Positions 50,249-59,065 are shown, numbered from the stretch's first letter. The stretch is 64,000 bases of DNA from CAZVBV01 sp964509975 (GCA_964509975.1 CAZDZO010000002.1:26496-90495), one strand, 5' to 3'. Numbers and translations: made by a program. Notes: a model not told the origin generated them from the sequence alone.

Positions 50249-52864
50249 ATGGAAAAACAAATATACAAACGTGCCGGACAACTCGTGGATTTCGATCCCG
50301 AGAGAATACAAACAGCGATCGCCAAAGCGGTCGAAGCAACACCTGATCATGGACTCTCTCTTCCTGGATTTGCACAAACTATTGCTCAAGAAGTTGTTCT
50401 AGACTTGGATTACCGATTTTTTGAACAGGAAAAAACACCGTGCGTGGAAGACGTTCAAGACATTGTCGAAGAATCACTCGTACAGTCTGGCAATTTCATC
50501 GTGGCGAGAACATATATCCTCTACCGATCAGCACACGCACAGAAACGAGCGGAACAGAGAATTAAGGAATTAGAAAAATTAGACAAGAATTTATTGACTG
50601 TGACGAAAGCGAACGGGAAGAAGGAAAAGTTTGATCGCAAGAAATTGGAAAAAACATGGAACATTGCCGCGAAGGGATTTGAGAAATCATGCCCTTTCAA
50701 GGAAGTGTTTGATGTGTTTAAGATTACGCTCATTGATGGGATTGAAACTTCACAGGTGTTGAAAAACTTACGAAAAGCAACGCTCGACATGATTACCGTG
50801 CAAAACATTGATTGGCAAAATGTGGCGGGAAGATTGTATGCAATGGAGTTCTACAAAGAAGCCCTGCGTAATCGAAAAATGAAGTACGACGATATTTATA
50901 CGCCTGAAGCGTGGAAGGCTCATTTCGATGATTACGTGAAGAAAGGACTTTATTCTAAGAAATTCAAAGAACATTACAGTGATGCTGATATTCTCAAAGC
51001 CGGTTCTTGGATCGACAAAGACCGCGATTTTACCTACATTTACTCCACACATCTCGCCTTTGCGAAGCGATATCTTCTCAATCCGAATAAGGTAGTTCAT
51101 GAGCTCCCGCAAGAGATGTATTTGGCAGTGGCGCTGTTTCTCGCGATGCCGGAGAAGGATGAGGACAGAATGAAAGTCGCGAAGGATATTTATGATGTGA
51201 CTTCCACGCAGAAATTGAGTCTCCCCACTCCAACATTGCTCAATGCCCGAACGAACTTCCATCAGCTTTCGAGTTGTTTCAAGTTAAACGTGGATGATGA
51301 CCTTCGGTCGATTTATCACAATATTGAAAACATGGCACAGATCTCCAAATTTGGAGGAGGTGTCGGTGTGTACCTCGGACACATTCGTTCACGAGGGGGC
51401 GAAATCAGAGGCGTGAAGAATTCCTCAGGAGGCGTGATTCCGTGGACACGGGTGATTAATGATACAGCGTGTGCGGTAAATCAATTGGGAGCGCGACTCG
51501 GAGCGATATCCCCAACATTGGACATTTGGCACCGAGATATTCATGACTTTTTGAACCTGCAAACCGAAAGTGGAGACATTCGATCAAAAGCCTTTGATGT
51601 ATTCCCTGCAGTCTCTGTTCCTGACATCTTCATGAAACGAGTGGAAGAAGATGGAACGTGGTCTCTCTTTGATCCACATGAGGTGAATAAAGTTACAGGT
51701 CAGCGCATGGAGGATTTGTTTGATACAGAATTCGAAGCCTTTTATTTGGAATGCGAGCAGAACGAGAAGTTGGAAATGAAGGAAGTCGTGCAGGCGAAAG
51801 ACCTGATGAAGGAGATTTTGAAAACCGCTGTGGAAACGGGCATGCCGTATATGTTTTATCGAGACACGGTGAATCGATTGAATCCGAATCGACACGCAGG
51901 AAACATTTACTCAACGCAACTTTGCACTGAGATTTGTCAGAATACCTCTGAAGCGAAGTTTCAAGAGGAGGCGTTTGAGAACGGAACGGTGAATATCAAA
52001 TACACGCCGGGTGAAACTGTTGTCTGTAATCTAGCGTCAATTAACGTGGCGAAGGTGAATACCGATGAGGAAATTAAGAAAGTCTTCCCCATCGCAATGC
52101 GCGTGCTGGACAACGTGATTACTTTAAATTTCTACCCGATCAAGGAGTCTGAACTGACGTCCAAGAAATATCGATCCGTCGGACTCGGATTTATGGGACT
52201 GGCGGAATACTTGGCGTGTAATGGGTTCTCCTATGACAGCGCTGAAGCACGAGAGGACGTCGACAAACTCTTTGAGAAATATGCGTACGCAACCTTAGAC
52301 AACTCATCCAAGATGGCGCAAGAACGCGGAGCATATGAACTGTTCAAAGGAAGTGAATGGGAAAAAGGAATGCTCTTTGGACGAGATGAAGCATGGTACA
52401 AGAAGAATGCGAAAACGGATCTTGATTGGAGTGAACTCATTGGAAGAATTAAAACGAAGGGAGTGCGATTTGCCTATCACCTCTCCCCCGCTCCCAACAC
52501 CTCAACCTCTGGAGTTGTGGGAACAACGGCGGGACTTCTGCCGGTGTACAAGAAATTTTTTGTAGAAACGAATGTGATTGCGCCGACAGTGACCGTGGCG
52601 CCAAACCTGAATCAGGAAAACTTCTGGTTGTATAAAGAATACCCAAACCTCGACATGAACGATGTCATCGACATGGTGTCTGTTATTTACAAATGGGTCG
52701 ATCAATCCATCTCGTTTGAGTGGATGATGAACCCCGAACGCACCTCTCCAGCAGATCTCTACAGTTGGTACATAAAAGCCTGGAAGCAAGGCGTCAAAAC
52801 CGTCTACTATCTCCGTTCAATGTCGGGCGATGCACAATCTGCGTGCGACAGTTGTAGTGGATGA
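50249..52864 (+). CDS. nrdA: Ribonucleotide reductase class I, large subunit
   Basis: Reduces ribonucleoside diphosphates to deoxy forms together with NrdB; 871 aa from the ATG at 50249 (MEKQIYKRAGQLVDF). An N-terminal ATP-cone (about 1-90; a second cone-like stretch follows at about 110-200) is the activity switch. Catalytic residues: Cys in HQLSSCFKLNVDDDL, thiyl-radical Cys in QLCTEICQN, partner Cys in VVCNLASIN, then PAPNTSTSGVVGTTAG, and the C-terminal redox pair in ACDSCSG. The long upstream frame covers the NrdR boxes and is not coding. Confidence 0.96.
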   Translation: MEKQIYKRAGQLVDFDPERIQTAIAKAVEATPDHGLSLPGFAQTIAQEVVLDLDYRFFEQEKTPCVEDVQDIVEESLVQSGNFIVARTYILYRSAHAQKRAEQRIKELEKLDKNLLTVTKANGKKEKFDRKKLEKTWNIAAKGFEKSCPFKEVFDVFKITLIDGIETSQVLKNLRKATLDMITVQNIDWQNVAGRLYAMEFYKEALRNRKMKYDDIYTPEAWKAHFDDYVKKGLYSKKFKEHYSDADILKAGSWIDKDRDFTYIYSTHLAFAKRYLLNPNKVVHELPQEMYLAVALFLAMPEKDEDRMKVAKDIYDVTSTQKLSLPTPTLLNARTNFHQLSSCFKLNVDDDLRSIYHNIENMAQISKFGGGVGVYLGHIRSRGGEIRGVKNSSGGVIPWTRVINDTACAVNQLGARLGAISPTLDIWHRDIHDFLNLQTESGDIRSKAFDVFPAVSVPDIFMKRVEEDGTWSLFDPHEVNKVTGQRMEDLFDTEFEAFYLECEQNEKLEMKEVVQAKDLMKEILKTAVETGMPYMFYRDTVNRLNPNRHAGNIYSTQLCTEICQNTSEAKFQEEAFENGTVNIKYTPGETVVCNLASINVAKVNTDEEIKKVFPIAMRVLDNVITLNFYPIKESELTSKKYRSVGLGFMGLAEYLACNGFSYDSAEAREDVDKLFEKYAYATLDNSSKMAQERGAYELFKGSEWEKGMLFGRDEAWYKKNAKTDLDWSELIGRIKTKGVRFAYHLSPAPNTSTSGVVGTTAGLLPVYKKFFVETNVIAPTVTVAPNLNQENFWLYKEYPNLDMNDVIDMVSVIYKWVDQSISFEWMMNPERTSPADLYSWYIKAWKQGVKTVYYLRSMSGDAQSACDSCSG

Positions 52865-52904
52865 GACAATTTTCGATTGCCGATTTTCGATTTTAATTTC
52901 GCAA

Positions 52905-52924
52905 GCGACGTTACGTAACGTCGC
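52905..52924. repeat. 20-bp perfect palindrome between nrdA and nrdB
   Basis: GCGACGTTAC followed by its reverse complement, in the 78-bp gap. No T-run follows, so it is more likely an mRNA stability or attenuation hairpin than a terminator. Confidence 0.6.
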
Positions 52925-52942
52925 CTTCCAACCCTTCATACC

Positions 52943-53971
52943 ATGAAAAAAAACCAAATCTTTAATCATACCGGCGATGACTCGATTGAAAATCGAACGA
53001 TCATCAAAGGAAACCCAACGGGACTCTTTAATCTCAATGCCGTGAAATACAACTGGGCAAAAAAAATGTACCAAGTCATGATTGGAAACTTCTGGGTGCC
53101 AGAAAAAATCAGTGGGCTCAATGACGATGCCATCATGTACAAGAACTTGAAAGAGGAAGAAAAAATAGCCTACCGAGGCATGCTCTCGTTTCTCACCTTT
53201 CTCGATAGTTTACAAACCGTGAACTTGCCGAACTTCGCGGACTACATCACCTCTCCTGAGGTGAATCTGATTCTTTCGATTCAGTCTTTTCAAGAGGCCA
53301 TCCATTCACAGTCTTACACGACAATTTTGGAAACGGTGGTCGATGCCAAGGAGCGGGAATCTATTTATTATTTTTGGAGAGACGACAAAACCTTGCTCGA
53401 ACGAAATAAATATATTGGGGAGATTTATCAAAAATTTATCGATGAACCGAATGACAAGAATTTCTTCCGGGCGCTGATTGGAAATTTTCTCTTGGAAGGG
53501 TTGTACTTCTACAACGGGTTTGCATTCTTCGACACACTGGTCTACAACAGCAAGATGATCGCCACCGGACGGATGATTAACTACATCCGGCGAGATGAGC
53601 TCACGCACGTCATTCTTTTTGCCAATATTATTAAGGAACTGAGAAAAGAATTCCCTGAAATGGTGAATGAAGACGTCATTCGAGAAATGTTCACTGAAGC
53701 CGTGGATCAGGAAATTGCCTGGACGCACCACATCATCGGAAATGGAATTCCAGGGATTTCCAAAGCTTCTACCGAAGCCTACACAAAGTATTTAGCCAAT
53801 GACCGATTGGCAATCTTGAAAATGGATCCACTCTATCCTGAAGTCACCACCAATCCCTACAAACACCTCGAAGCCATGGCGGATAATAATGCGGAGAAGA
53901 CAAATTTCTTCGAATCAACCGTGACCAATTACACACAATCAACGTCATTGAAGGGAACGTGGGATTTTTAG
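52943..53971 (+). CDS. nrdB: Ribonucleotide reductase class I, small subunit
   Basis: Provides the radical for NrdA; 342 aa. Di-iron ligands: Asp in FLTFLDSLQ, Glu and His in QEAIHSQSY, Glu in GLYFYNGFAFFDT region, Glu and His in DELTHVILFANI, later EIAWTHHIIG. The Tyr in EAIHSQSY sits four residues after the His, as the radical Tyr does in class Ia. The last 18 codons are repeated 549 bp downstream behind a structured RNA element. Co-transcribed with nrdA. Confidence 0.95.
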   Translation: MKKNQIFNHTGDDSIENRTIIKGNPTGLFNLNAVKYNWAKKMYQVMIGNFWVPEKISGLNDDAIMYKNLKEEEKIAYRGMLSFLTFLDSLQTVNLPNFADYITSPEVNLILSIQSFQEAIHSQSYTTILETVVDAKERESIYYFWRDDKTLLERNKYIGEIYQKFIDEPNDKNFFRALIGNFLLEGLYFYNGFAFFDTLVYNSKMIATGRMINYIRRDELTHVILFANIIKELRKEFPEMVNEDVIREMFTEAVDQEIAWTHHIIGNGIPGISKASTEAYTKYLANDRLAILKMDPLYPEVTTNPYKHLEAMADNNAEKTNFFESTVTNYTQSTSLKGTWDF

Positions 53972-53973
53972 TC

Positions 53974-54001
53974 TTGACTTCTTCAAAATTCCTGCTATAT
54001 T
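53974..54001 (+). promoter_or_regulatory. Strong promoter of the structured RNA
   Basis: TTGACT at 53974-53979, 16-bp spacer, TATATT at 53996-54001 with TG-x before it (extended -10). It lies directly behind the nrdB stop codon. Confidence 0.75.
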
Positions 54002-54007
54002 CTCGCC

Positions 54008-54447
54008 AACCAAAAACGTGGTCCGAAGCCATTATGGACTAAAAGACTCGTTTGTGGCTGTGTTCTTCTCAAAATCATCAACCGAACTAATTCACGTTTT
54101 GTTCTGGACGGCGAAGAGAAATCTCTATTGATTGCTGTTCGCCGTTCACAACACCAAACCGTGGAGGGCAAAAAAAAATATGGTACTTTATTCTATTTAC
54201 TTGAGGGACATGATTTGGGGTCATGATTCCCCTCCTCTGAATAAATATCGAGTTTATTCTAATGTTTTTTAAGTATTTTACTTCGGTGGTGACACAATGT
54301 GGCTCTCTTCTGTTTTCAACAGAATGATCCGACTGTACGAACACCAAAAAAGAAGAGCGCCATGCGAATCACTCAGATAAGCATTCCTTGTATCTCTCGA
54401 AGAGATTAGAAAGGAACTATCGGTTTAAGAATCCCTACGGCGCTCTT
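54008..54447 (+). ncRNA. Unidentified structured RNA of about 440 nt
   Basis: No credible coding frame, but many helices can be read: AAAACGTG (54013-54020) with CACGTTTT (54093-54100); GTCC/GGAC inside it; ACGGCGAA (54108-54115) with TTCGCCGT (54138-54145); GAGGG...CATGA/TCATG...CCCTC around 54203-54236; TTCTGTT-TTC-AACAGAA near 54308-54324; and AAGAGCGCC (54353-54361) with GGCGCTCTT (54439-54447) closing an inner stem of three segments (GATA/TATC, TTCCTT/AAGGAA, ATCTCT/AGAGAT). I compared it with RNase P RNA, tmRNA, SRP RNA, 6S RNA and group I/II intron cores and found no fit. No clear terminator. Ends are estimates. Confidence 0.6.
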
Positions 54448-54521
54448 AAACTTATGTAAAAATAACCGTGCCCAATTACACGCAATCGACGTCACTGAAA
54501 GGGACTTGTGATTTTTAAAAT

Positions 54522-55034
54522 TTACTTCACAAGGCAAGTAAACGCATTTTCAACCATTTTCTTTTGTTCATCAAAACTTAAATTCTGAGAATTCTCAACT
54601 ACTAGTTTAGCTAGTTTTTCTATATAGATCTCATTATTTTCAAATTTAAAATTCCCTTGTACTTTCCTTAGACCGCTTGGTTTAAGTACTAAGTGACTAA
54701 TTATTTTTTCAATCTTTTTAAAATCAGCTGTTTTAAACTCAGCACCGTTTTTCCAAAGAAAATAAATCAAACAAAAAACAGAAAGTCTTTTATTTCCATT
54801 CGTAAATAAATGATTTTTAGCTATCGATAAAAAGAAAAAAGATGCCTTTTCTAATATTGTTGCATAATGCTCGTTTTTTAAACTTTCGGATAGCGCAAAT
54901 AATTTCTCTTTTCCTAAAAGTTCGCTTTGATATTGAGGAGCTAATTCACCCCCTTGTGATATTGATATTTCTTGAATCTTTTCGAAGATAAAATCAAAAT
55001 CTTCTTCCGATAAATAGGTAATACAATCATTCAT
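54522..55034 (-). CDS. Doc-like toxin (Fic/Doc family)
   Basis: A 170-aa protein with the family motif HLFTNGNKRLS (Doc form H-x-F-x-x-G-N-K-R), which in Doc phosphorylates EF-Tu and in Fic proteins transfers AMP. The N-terminal half is the usual Doc helix bundle (SEEDFDFIFEKIQEISI). It starts at the ATG at 55032-55034, eight bases inside the small gene upstream. The C-terminal 50 residues extend beyond classic Doc and might carry regulation. It ends next to the duplicated nrdB tail. Confidence 0.82.
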   Translation of the reverse strand: MNDCITYLSEEDFDFIFEKIQEISISQGGELAPQYQSELLGKEKLFALSESLKNEHYATILEKASFFFLSIAKNHLFTNGNKRLSVFCLIYFLWKNGAEFKTADFKKIEKIISHLVLKPSGLRKVQGNFKFENNEIYIEKLAKLVVENSQNLSFDEQKKMVENAFTCLVK

Positions 55035-55191
55035 GGGCCAATTTTTCAATTGACTTCACAAGATCCTTTCCTGCTGCATTTTTCTTCAAAAAAGCATTAA
55101 ACTCCGCTGGTCGTTTTTCTCCTCTACAAGAGCTACAACAACCATAAGTTTGTCTAGTTTTACCGACTTCTTTTGAGAAAATGTTCCACAT
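55027..55191 (-). CDS. 54-aa Cys-containing partner of the Doc-like gene
   Basis: A small gene with a good promoter (TTGACT, 16 bp, TAATAA) ending eight bases before its ATG. The product has a CCSSC cluster at about residues 18-22 in a basic setting and a helical end (AAGKDLVKSIEKLAHE). Its stop overlaps the start of the Doc-like gene by eight bases (ATGAATGA), the layout of an antitoxin-toxin pair. It does not look like Phd. Antitoxin function is inferred from position only. Confidence 0.65.
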   Translation of the reverse strand: MWNIFSKEVGKTRQTYGCCSSCRGEKRPAEFNAFLKKNAAGKDLVKSIEKLAHE

Positions 55192-55198
55192 GCGCTGT

Positions 55199-55226
55199 TT
55201 ATTATTTGTTTTAGCCTAAAAGTCAA
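55199..55226 (-). promoter_or_regulatory. Promoter of the Doc operon
   Basis: Minus strand TTGACT at 55221-55226, 16-bp spacer, TAATAA at 55199-55204; the transcript would begin almost at the ATG of the 54-aa gene. Confidence 0.55.
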
Positions 55227-55237
55227 TATTTTTCCCT

Positions 55238-56011
55238 TTATAAATCAATCTCAATCCCTCCTTCATCATCCAGTTCCTTCTCGACCTCAATCGCCATCTC
55301 ATCCGGATGAAACACCTTTTTGATAATGGACTTCTTTTCTTTTCCTTTCCTTGGTTCCACATTTAAAGACGCTCCACTTTCTGGACGTTTTGAAACTTTC
55401 TCGTCTCGTTCTGGCTGGCCTTTGTCTCGAACATGCGTTTGCACGAGTCCTGAGATAAGTTCTTTGAGCGAAGATTCTTCTGTGAAGTTTTTGGCATCAA
55501 CCTGTTGTTCTCGATAGTTTTCAATAGTTCGCGCTACCTTTTGAGGCGCATGAATACGATGAGCTTCATACAACACTCCTCCGTTATATTTCATGAAAAA
55601 GAGGTCTCCGTAATTTCCCATAAACGACCTGATTCCTATCCGCACCACCTGAATTTCATCCAAGTTCCAATAATCAATTCTCGATGATTTTTTATTAAAA
55701 AGTCCTTTCCATTCTACAAAGAGTAGGTTGTCAGTTGTCATTAAAATGGCATTAAAATACCACACAAAAAAAACACACATGACTTTATACAATGCAAAAA
55801 CAATGAAGATCAATTCTATCCATTCCCAAAACGCATAAAACCGAAACACATACCAAATCACTCCTGCAACACCTCCCCAAAGAAGGCAATAAAACAGCAT
55901 CTTCGCAAACGTTGAAGAAAATTCTTTCCGGAATACGGCTTCCACGGCCTCAGTGTCCTCAAGAAGAGAACCAAATCCAATCCGTTTTACGTTGAAAAGT
56001 TTGTATCTCAT
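55238..56011 (-). CDS. Membrane protein with PH-like domain
   Basis: A 257-aa protein: short N-terminal part, two membrane helices (about residues 37-60 and 65-88), a beta-rich PH-like domain (about 90-165: ILMTTDNLLFVEWKGLFNKK, then NLDEIQVVRIGIRSFMGNYG) and a charged, Lys/Glu-rich cytoplasmic tail. This YdbS-like layout is frequent in Patescibacteria. It may start right behind an extended -10 (TGCTACAAT, 56024-56032). Confidence 0.8.
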   Translation of the reverse strand: MRYKLFNVKRIGFGSLLEDTEAVEAVFRKEFSSTFAKMLFYCLLWGGVAGVIWYVFRFYAFWEWIELIFIVFALYKVMCVFFVWYFNAILMTTDNLLFVEWKGLFNKKSSRIDYWNLDEIQVVRIGIRSFMGNYGDLFFMKYNGGVLYEAHRIHAPQKVARTIENYREQQVDAKNFTEESSLKELISGLVQTHVRDKGQPERDEKVSKRPESGASLNVEPRKGKEKKSIIKKVFHPDEMAIEVEKELDDEGGIEIDL

Positions 56012-56097
56012 TTCCTGGAAGATATTGTAGCAGGAAATAAGTTAATAGTTAATAGTTGAGAGTTAAGAGTTAAGAGTTTATAGAAAAACATTTAGAG

Positions 56098-56125
56098 TTG
56101 CCCATAAAGATTTTCGTCCTATAAT
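56098..56125 (+). promoter_or_regulatory. Promoter of lepB
   Basis: TTGCCC at 56098-56103, 16-bp spacer, TATAAT at 56120-56125. Confidence 0.6.
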
Positions 56126-56178
56126 TTTCACGACTTTAAAATACTATAAACTGTAGACTGTAAACTATTAACTACATT

Positions 56179-56832
56179 ATGCTCAAAGACAAAGATCAAA
56201 GTTGGACGAGTTTTTTCATCGAAGCGCTCATTCTTATCGGCATCGTACTTTTTATCCGATTTTATATTTTCCAGTTTTTCCGTGTATCAGGTCCTTCTAT
56301 GTGCCCAACACTTAATGTTCTACAAGAAGAATGCCAATATGGAAAAGGAGAATTTATATTTGTAAATGAAGTTTCGTACAATTTTCTTCGCAATCCAGCA
56401 CGAGGCGAAGTCGTTGTTTTTCATCCTCCACATAAAAAGATTTTTTATATCAAGAGAATTCTTGGGGTCCCTGGAGACACAATTGAAATTAAAAATGGAA
56501 AAGTCTATCTCAATAACGAATTTGTGGAAGATTACAAACTTGAAGAGACCTATCTCTCTCCACGTAATCAAGGACGTACAAAAACTTTTGGACGAGACGA
56601 ATTCATTGTTCCAGAAGGCAATTACTTCCTTATGGGAGACAATCGTGCCGAGAGTCTCGACGCCAGACAGTGTTTTTATTCTGGTGAATGTGACGGAGCT
56701 CACACACCTTTTATTCCAAAGAAAAATATTACGGGAAAAGCAGAGTTTGTTATTTGGCCCTTTTGGAAAAGTCGATGGATTGAGAACGAGTTGGAGGATT
56801 TGATGGAACTCGAATTAGAACAGGCTGAATAG
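56179..56832 (+). CDS. lepB: Signal peptidase I
   Basis: Membrane-bound Ser/Lys protease that removes signal peptides after Sec export; 217 aa. One N-terminal membrane helix (about 12-34), catalytic Ser40 in SGPSMCPTL, catalytic Lys92 in YIKRILGVPGD, and the conserved MGDNRAESLDAR. It can process the many exported proteins in this window. A hairpin with a short T-run follows. Confidence 0.96.
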   Translation: MLKDKDQSWTSFFIEALILIGIVLFIRFYIFQFFRVSGPSMCPTLNVLQEECQYGKGEFIFVNEVSYNFLRNPARGEVVVFHPPHKKIFYIKRILGVPGDTIEIKNGKVYLNNEFVEDYKLEETYLSPRNQGRTKTFGRDEFIVPEGNYFLMGDNRAESLDARQCFYSGECDGAHTPFIPKKNITGKAEFVIWPFWKSRWIENELEDLMELELEQAE

Positions 56833-56848
56833 AAACATATTGATCCTC

Positions 56849-56870
56849 ACTCCTACAGGAGTCTATTTTC
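56849..56870 (+). terminator. Possible terminator of lepB
   Basis: ACTCC-TACA-GGAGT followed by CTATTTTC. Confidence 0.5.
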
Positions 56871-57066
56871 AATTTTGAAGCTCGTAGACTTGTCGACTCG
56901 TGGACTCGCAAGCTTGTATTTCTCCTTGACGCAATATTTGAGAAACCTAAAATTGATCTGTTCTTTTTTGTGTCCCAAAAAATACAATTTTGAAACAAAA
57001 TAAATTCTTTTGCGTATTACATTTTTGGATACTCTCGTTTTTATTTTTTAAACAAAAACAAATACC

Positions 57067-58233
57067 ATGAAAAAAATATTTTTCCTCGGTCTCGTTATGA
57101 GTTTCTTTTTTGGAATGCATTCTGTTCACGCGACTGAAATTGCAAATATTAAAGCACTCTATACAACCGATAATAAGATTTTCCTTGAATGGGATCATCT
57201 TTCTGATTCTCTTTTATTTGATACCGACGGATACGCTTTTCAATTCAGTCAATATGAGAATAAAGTGAGAAACGTAGATTCTGCAAATTTATACCTCGGA
57301 AAGGGACAAAATAATATTACCCTTCGCGGCGCTAAATTTGAGCAAAATATTTGGTATTACTTTCGAGCCTATACATATGTGCGAGAAGGTCGTTCCCGAA
57401 CACTTACAAACGGATCTAAGATTTTGAAATGGAAATATCTCTCTAGTGGAGATACTGAAAGTGAACTTTTAGAAACCAATGATCCTGTTATCTCTGATGA
57501 CAATGAAATTTCTGGTATTGATTTTGGAAAATTACGAGTAGTGCGATACGACACGTATGCTACGTTTTCTTGGTCCAGACCGAATCTTGCAAAGAATGAT
57601 GCTACTGGAATAGTTATTGTCATAAAAGAGAGTGGAAATTCTGATACACTTGTCGAACTCGAATCAGGACTCGATATCACCAGTGGAAAAGTAACCGGAC
57701 TAATACCTGAAACTGCCTACGAAGCCAAAGGATATTTTTATAAACGAGTCGGTGGAGATGACCAAAAGTTTGGAACCGGCATTACCGAAACATTTACAAC
57801 GCAGAAAGCTTTTTCATCCGCGCAAAAAGCACGAATTGAGCGTTTGAGACAGCGAGGACTTATGCGTGACATGGCACTGACAACAGTAGCCGTTCCAGGA
57901 TCTGTCACTACCATTACCACTTCAACCGATACTACTACTTCTTCTACTTCAACTAACACTACAACCTCTAAAACCTCTTCAACATCAAAAACACATACTC
58001 GAACCGAAATTCTCAAGAAGATTGCAGACCTTGAAAGAGATCTTCAAACGTGGCGACTAAAATTAAAAAGATTGGGAACAAGTTCTAATTCTCAATTTAA
58101 TCGAACCACAAATACGCAAACACGTTATCCCAATTATGGAACGTCTTCAAAACGAACAACTACTACTCGCTCTTCTTCCAAAGAAACTGTTCGAGAACGA
58201 ATGTGTCGTGTCTTAAAACGAAATTGCAAATAA
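57067..58233 (+). CDS. Secreted protein with two fibronectin III-like domains
   Basis: A 388-aa exported protein: signal peptide (MKKIFFLGLVMSFFFGMHSVHA), a first beta-sandwich (about 25-135, IFLEWDHLSD and WYYFRAYTYVREG fit FN3 strands), a second FN3-like domain (about 155-250, YATFSWSRPN and ETAYEAKGYFYK), a Thr/Ser-rich linker (about 275-310), a short coiled helix (RTEILKKIADLERDLQTWRL) and a Ser/Thr/Arg-rich tail ending in two Cys. The layout suggests a surface protein that binds sugar or wall polymer. It precedes another exported protein by 40 bp. Confidence 0.85.
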   Translation: MKKIFFLGLVMSFFFGMHSVHATEIANIKALYTTDNKIFLEWDHLSDSLLFDTDGYAFQFSQYENKVRNVDSANLYLGKGQNNITLRGAKFEQNIWYYFRAYTYVREGRSRTLTNGSKILKWKYLSSGDTESELLETNDPVISDDNEISGIDFGKLRVVRYDTYATFSWSRPNLAKNDATGIVIVIKESGNSDTLVELESGLDITSGKVTGLIPETAYEAKGYFYKRVGGDDQKFGTGITETFTTQKAFSSAQKARIERLRQRGLMRDMALTTVAVPGSVTTITTSTDTTTSSTSTNTTTSKTSSTSKTHTRTEILKKIADLERDLQTWRLKLKRLGTSSNSQFNRTTNTQTRYPNYGTSSKRTTTTRSSSKETVRERMCRVLKRNCK

Positions 58234-58273
58234 TAATTCTTCTGTGTTACACTCTTTTTTGAATAAAAATAAA

Positions 58274-59065
58274 ATGAAAAAACTTTTCCTCCTCGGCTTC
58301 GCTTTCTGCATTACTCCTGCTTTTGCAGCAGATTTCACACCAGATACTTCCGATTGTGTTCAGGTCATTCAACATGCAGTCAGTCCCAAAGGGATATGTG
58401 AAACATTTGCAACTCCTTGTGAAGTTCCTGCTGGATGGAAAACAATTTCTTCCTGTGCTCTCGTAAAACCAAAAGAACGAAATTCTAGTTTTAGTGATGT
58501 TGATAATCGAAGACGGTTACTCCGAACAAGTCGAATTCGAGATATTGCGATACAACAAAGAAACGCTAAACCCCTTCTTCGAAGAACGTCTGGACAACCT
58601 CGTATAGGACGAGCGAGCTATACAAAACGGAGAGGATCAGATAATCTTCGTCTTAATACAAGTGGAGCCACCTCCTTCCTCAATAATCGTCGTTCTACCG
58701 TGACTCAATTTAATAATGAAGAAGCCTATGCACGATTCCAAGAACTCAATAGTGAAACTATGCCTGGGCGCAAAACAGAGGGAGAATTTACGGATCTTCA
58801 AAAATATCAACAAGCCATTATAGATCGAGGAGGTCAACGTCGACCGGGATGGATAACCGCTACACAAATGAAACGAACGGGATACCTCGATATGACAAGT
58901 TACTTCTCTCAACGAGCTATGAAGAATGATCCAGGGACCGAACGTCACTGGCGAGAATTGCATCCAGATAAACGAAAGAAACATGAACGACGTGAACCAA
59001 GTAATCGTCGTGGATGGAAAGGAGACCGACTTGAAGGAGATTTGAGAGGGATCTTGCGAGATTAG
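58274..59065 (+). CDS. Secreted basic protein with a four-Cys N-terminal motif
   Basis: About 263 aa from the ATG at 58274 (MKKLFLLGFAFCITPAFA signal peptide). The mature start has four Cys in a compact pattern (DCVQVIQ, GICETFATPCEVPAGW, SCALVK) that I know from many exported Patescibacteria proteins. The remaining 200 residues are strongly basic, rich in Arg, Asn and Ser with little hydrophobic core. Probably co-transcribed with the FN3 gene upstream; a terminator follows. Confidence 0.83.
   Translation: MKKLFLLGFAFCITPAFAADFTPDTSDCVQVIQHAVSPKGICETFATPCEVPAGWKTISSCALVKPKERNSSFSDVDNRRRLLRTSRIRDIAIQQRNAKPLLRRTSGQPRIGRASYTKRRGSDNLRLNTSGATSFLNNRRSTVTQFNNEEAYARFQELNSETMPGRKTEGEFTDLQKYQQAIIDRGGQRRPGWITATQMKRTGYLDMTSYFSQRAMKNDPGTERHWRELHPDKRKKHERREPSNRRGWKGDRLEGDLRGILRD

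Larger units (their letters stand above)
53919..54520 (+). repeat. Direct repeats of the nrdB 3' end flanking an insert
   Basis: The nrdB end at 53918-53971 recurs at 54467-54520. Of 18 codons nine differ, seven of them without changing the amino acid (T-to-P and W-to-C are the two changes), and the second copy ends in its own stop. The enclosed segment of about 495 bp is non-coding. Confidence 0.85.

Noticed and set aside
54087..54347. An 86-aa frame on the minus strand inside the structured RNA, with a GAGGAGG-like site before an internal Met
   Set aside because: Composition is not protein-like, the frame cuts across clear RNA stems, and no family is visible.
54008..54447. RNase P RNA, tmRNA or group I intron as identity of the RNA
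   Set aside because: Words such as ACAGAAT and GGTCCGAAGCC look a little like RNase P, but the P4 arms do not pair; tmRNA ends and tag and intron P7 motifs are absent.
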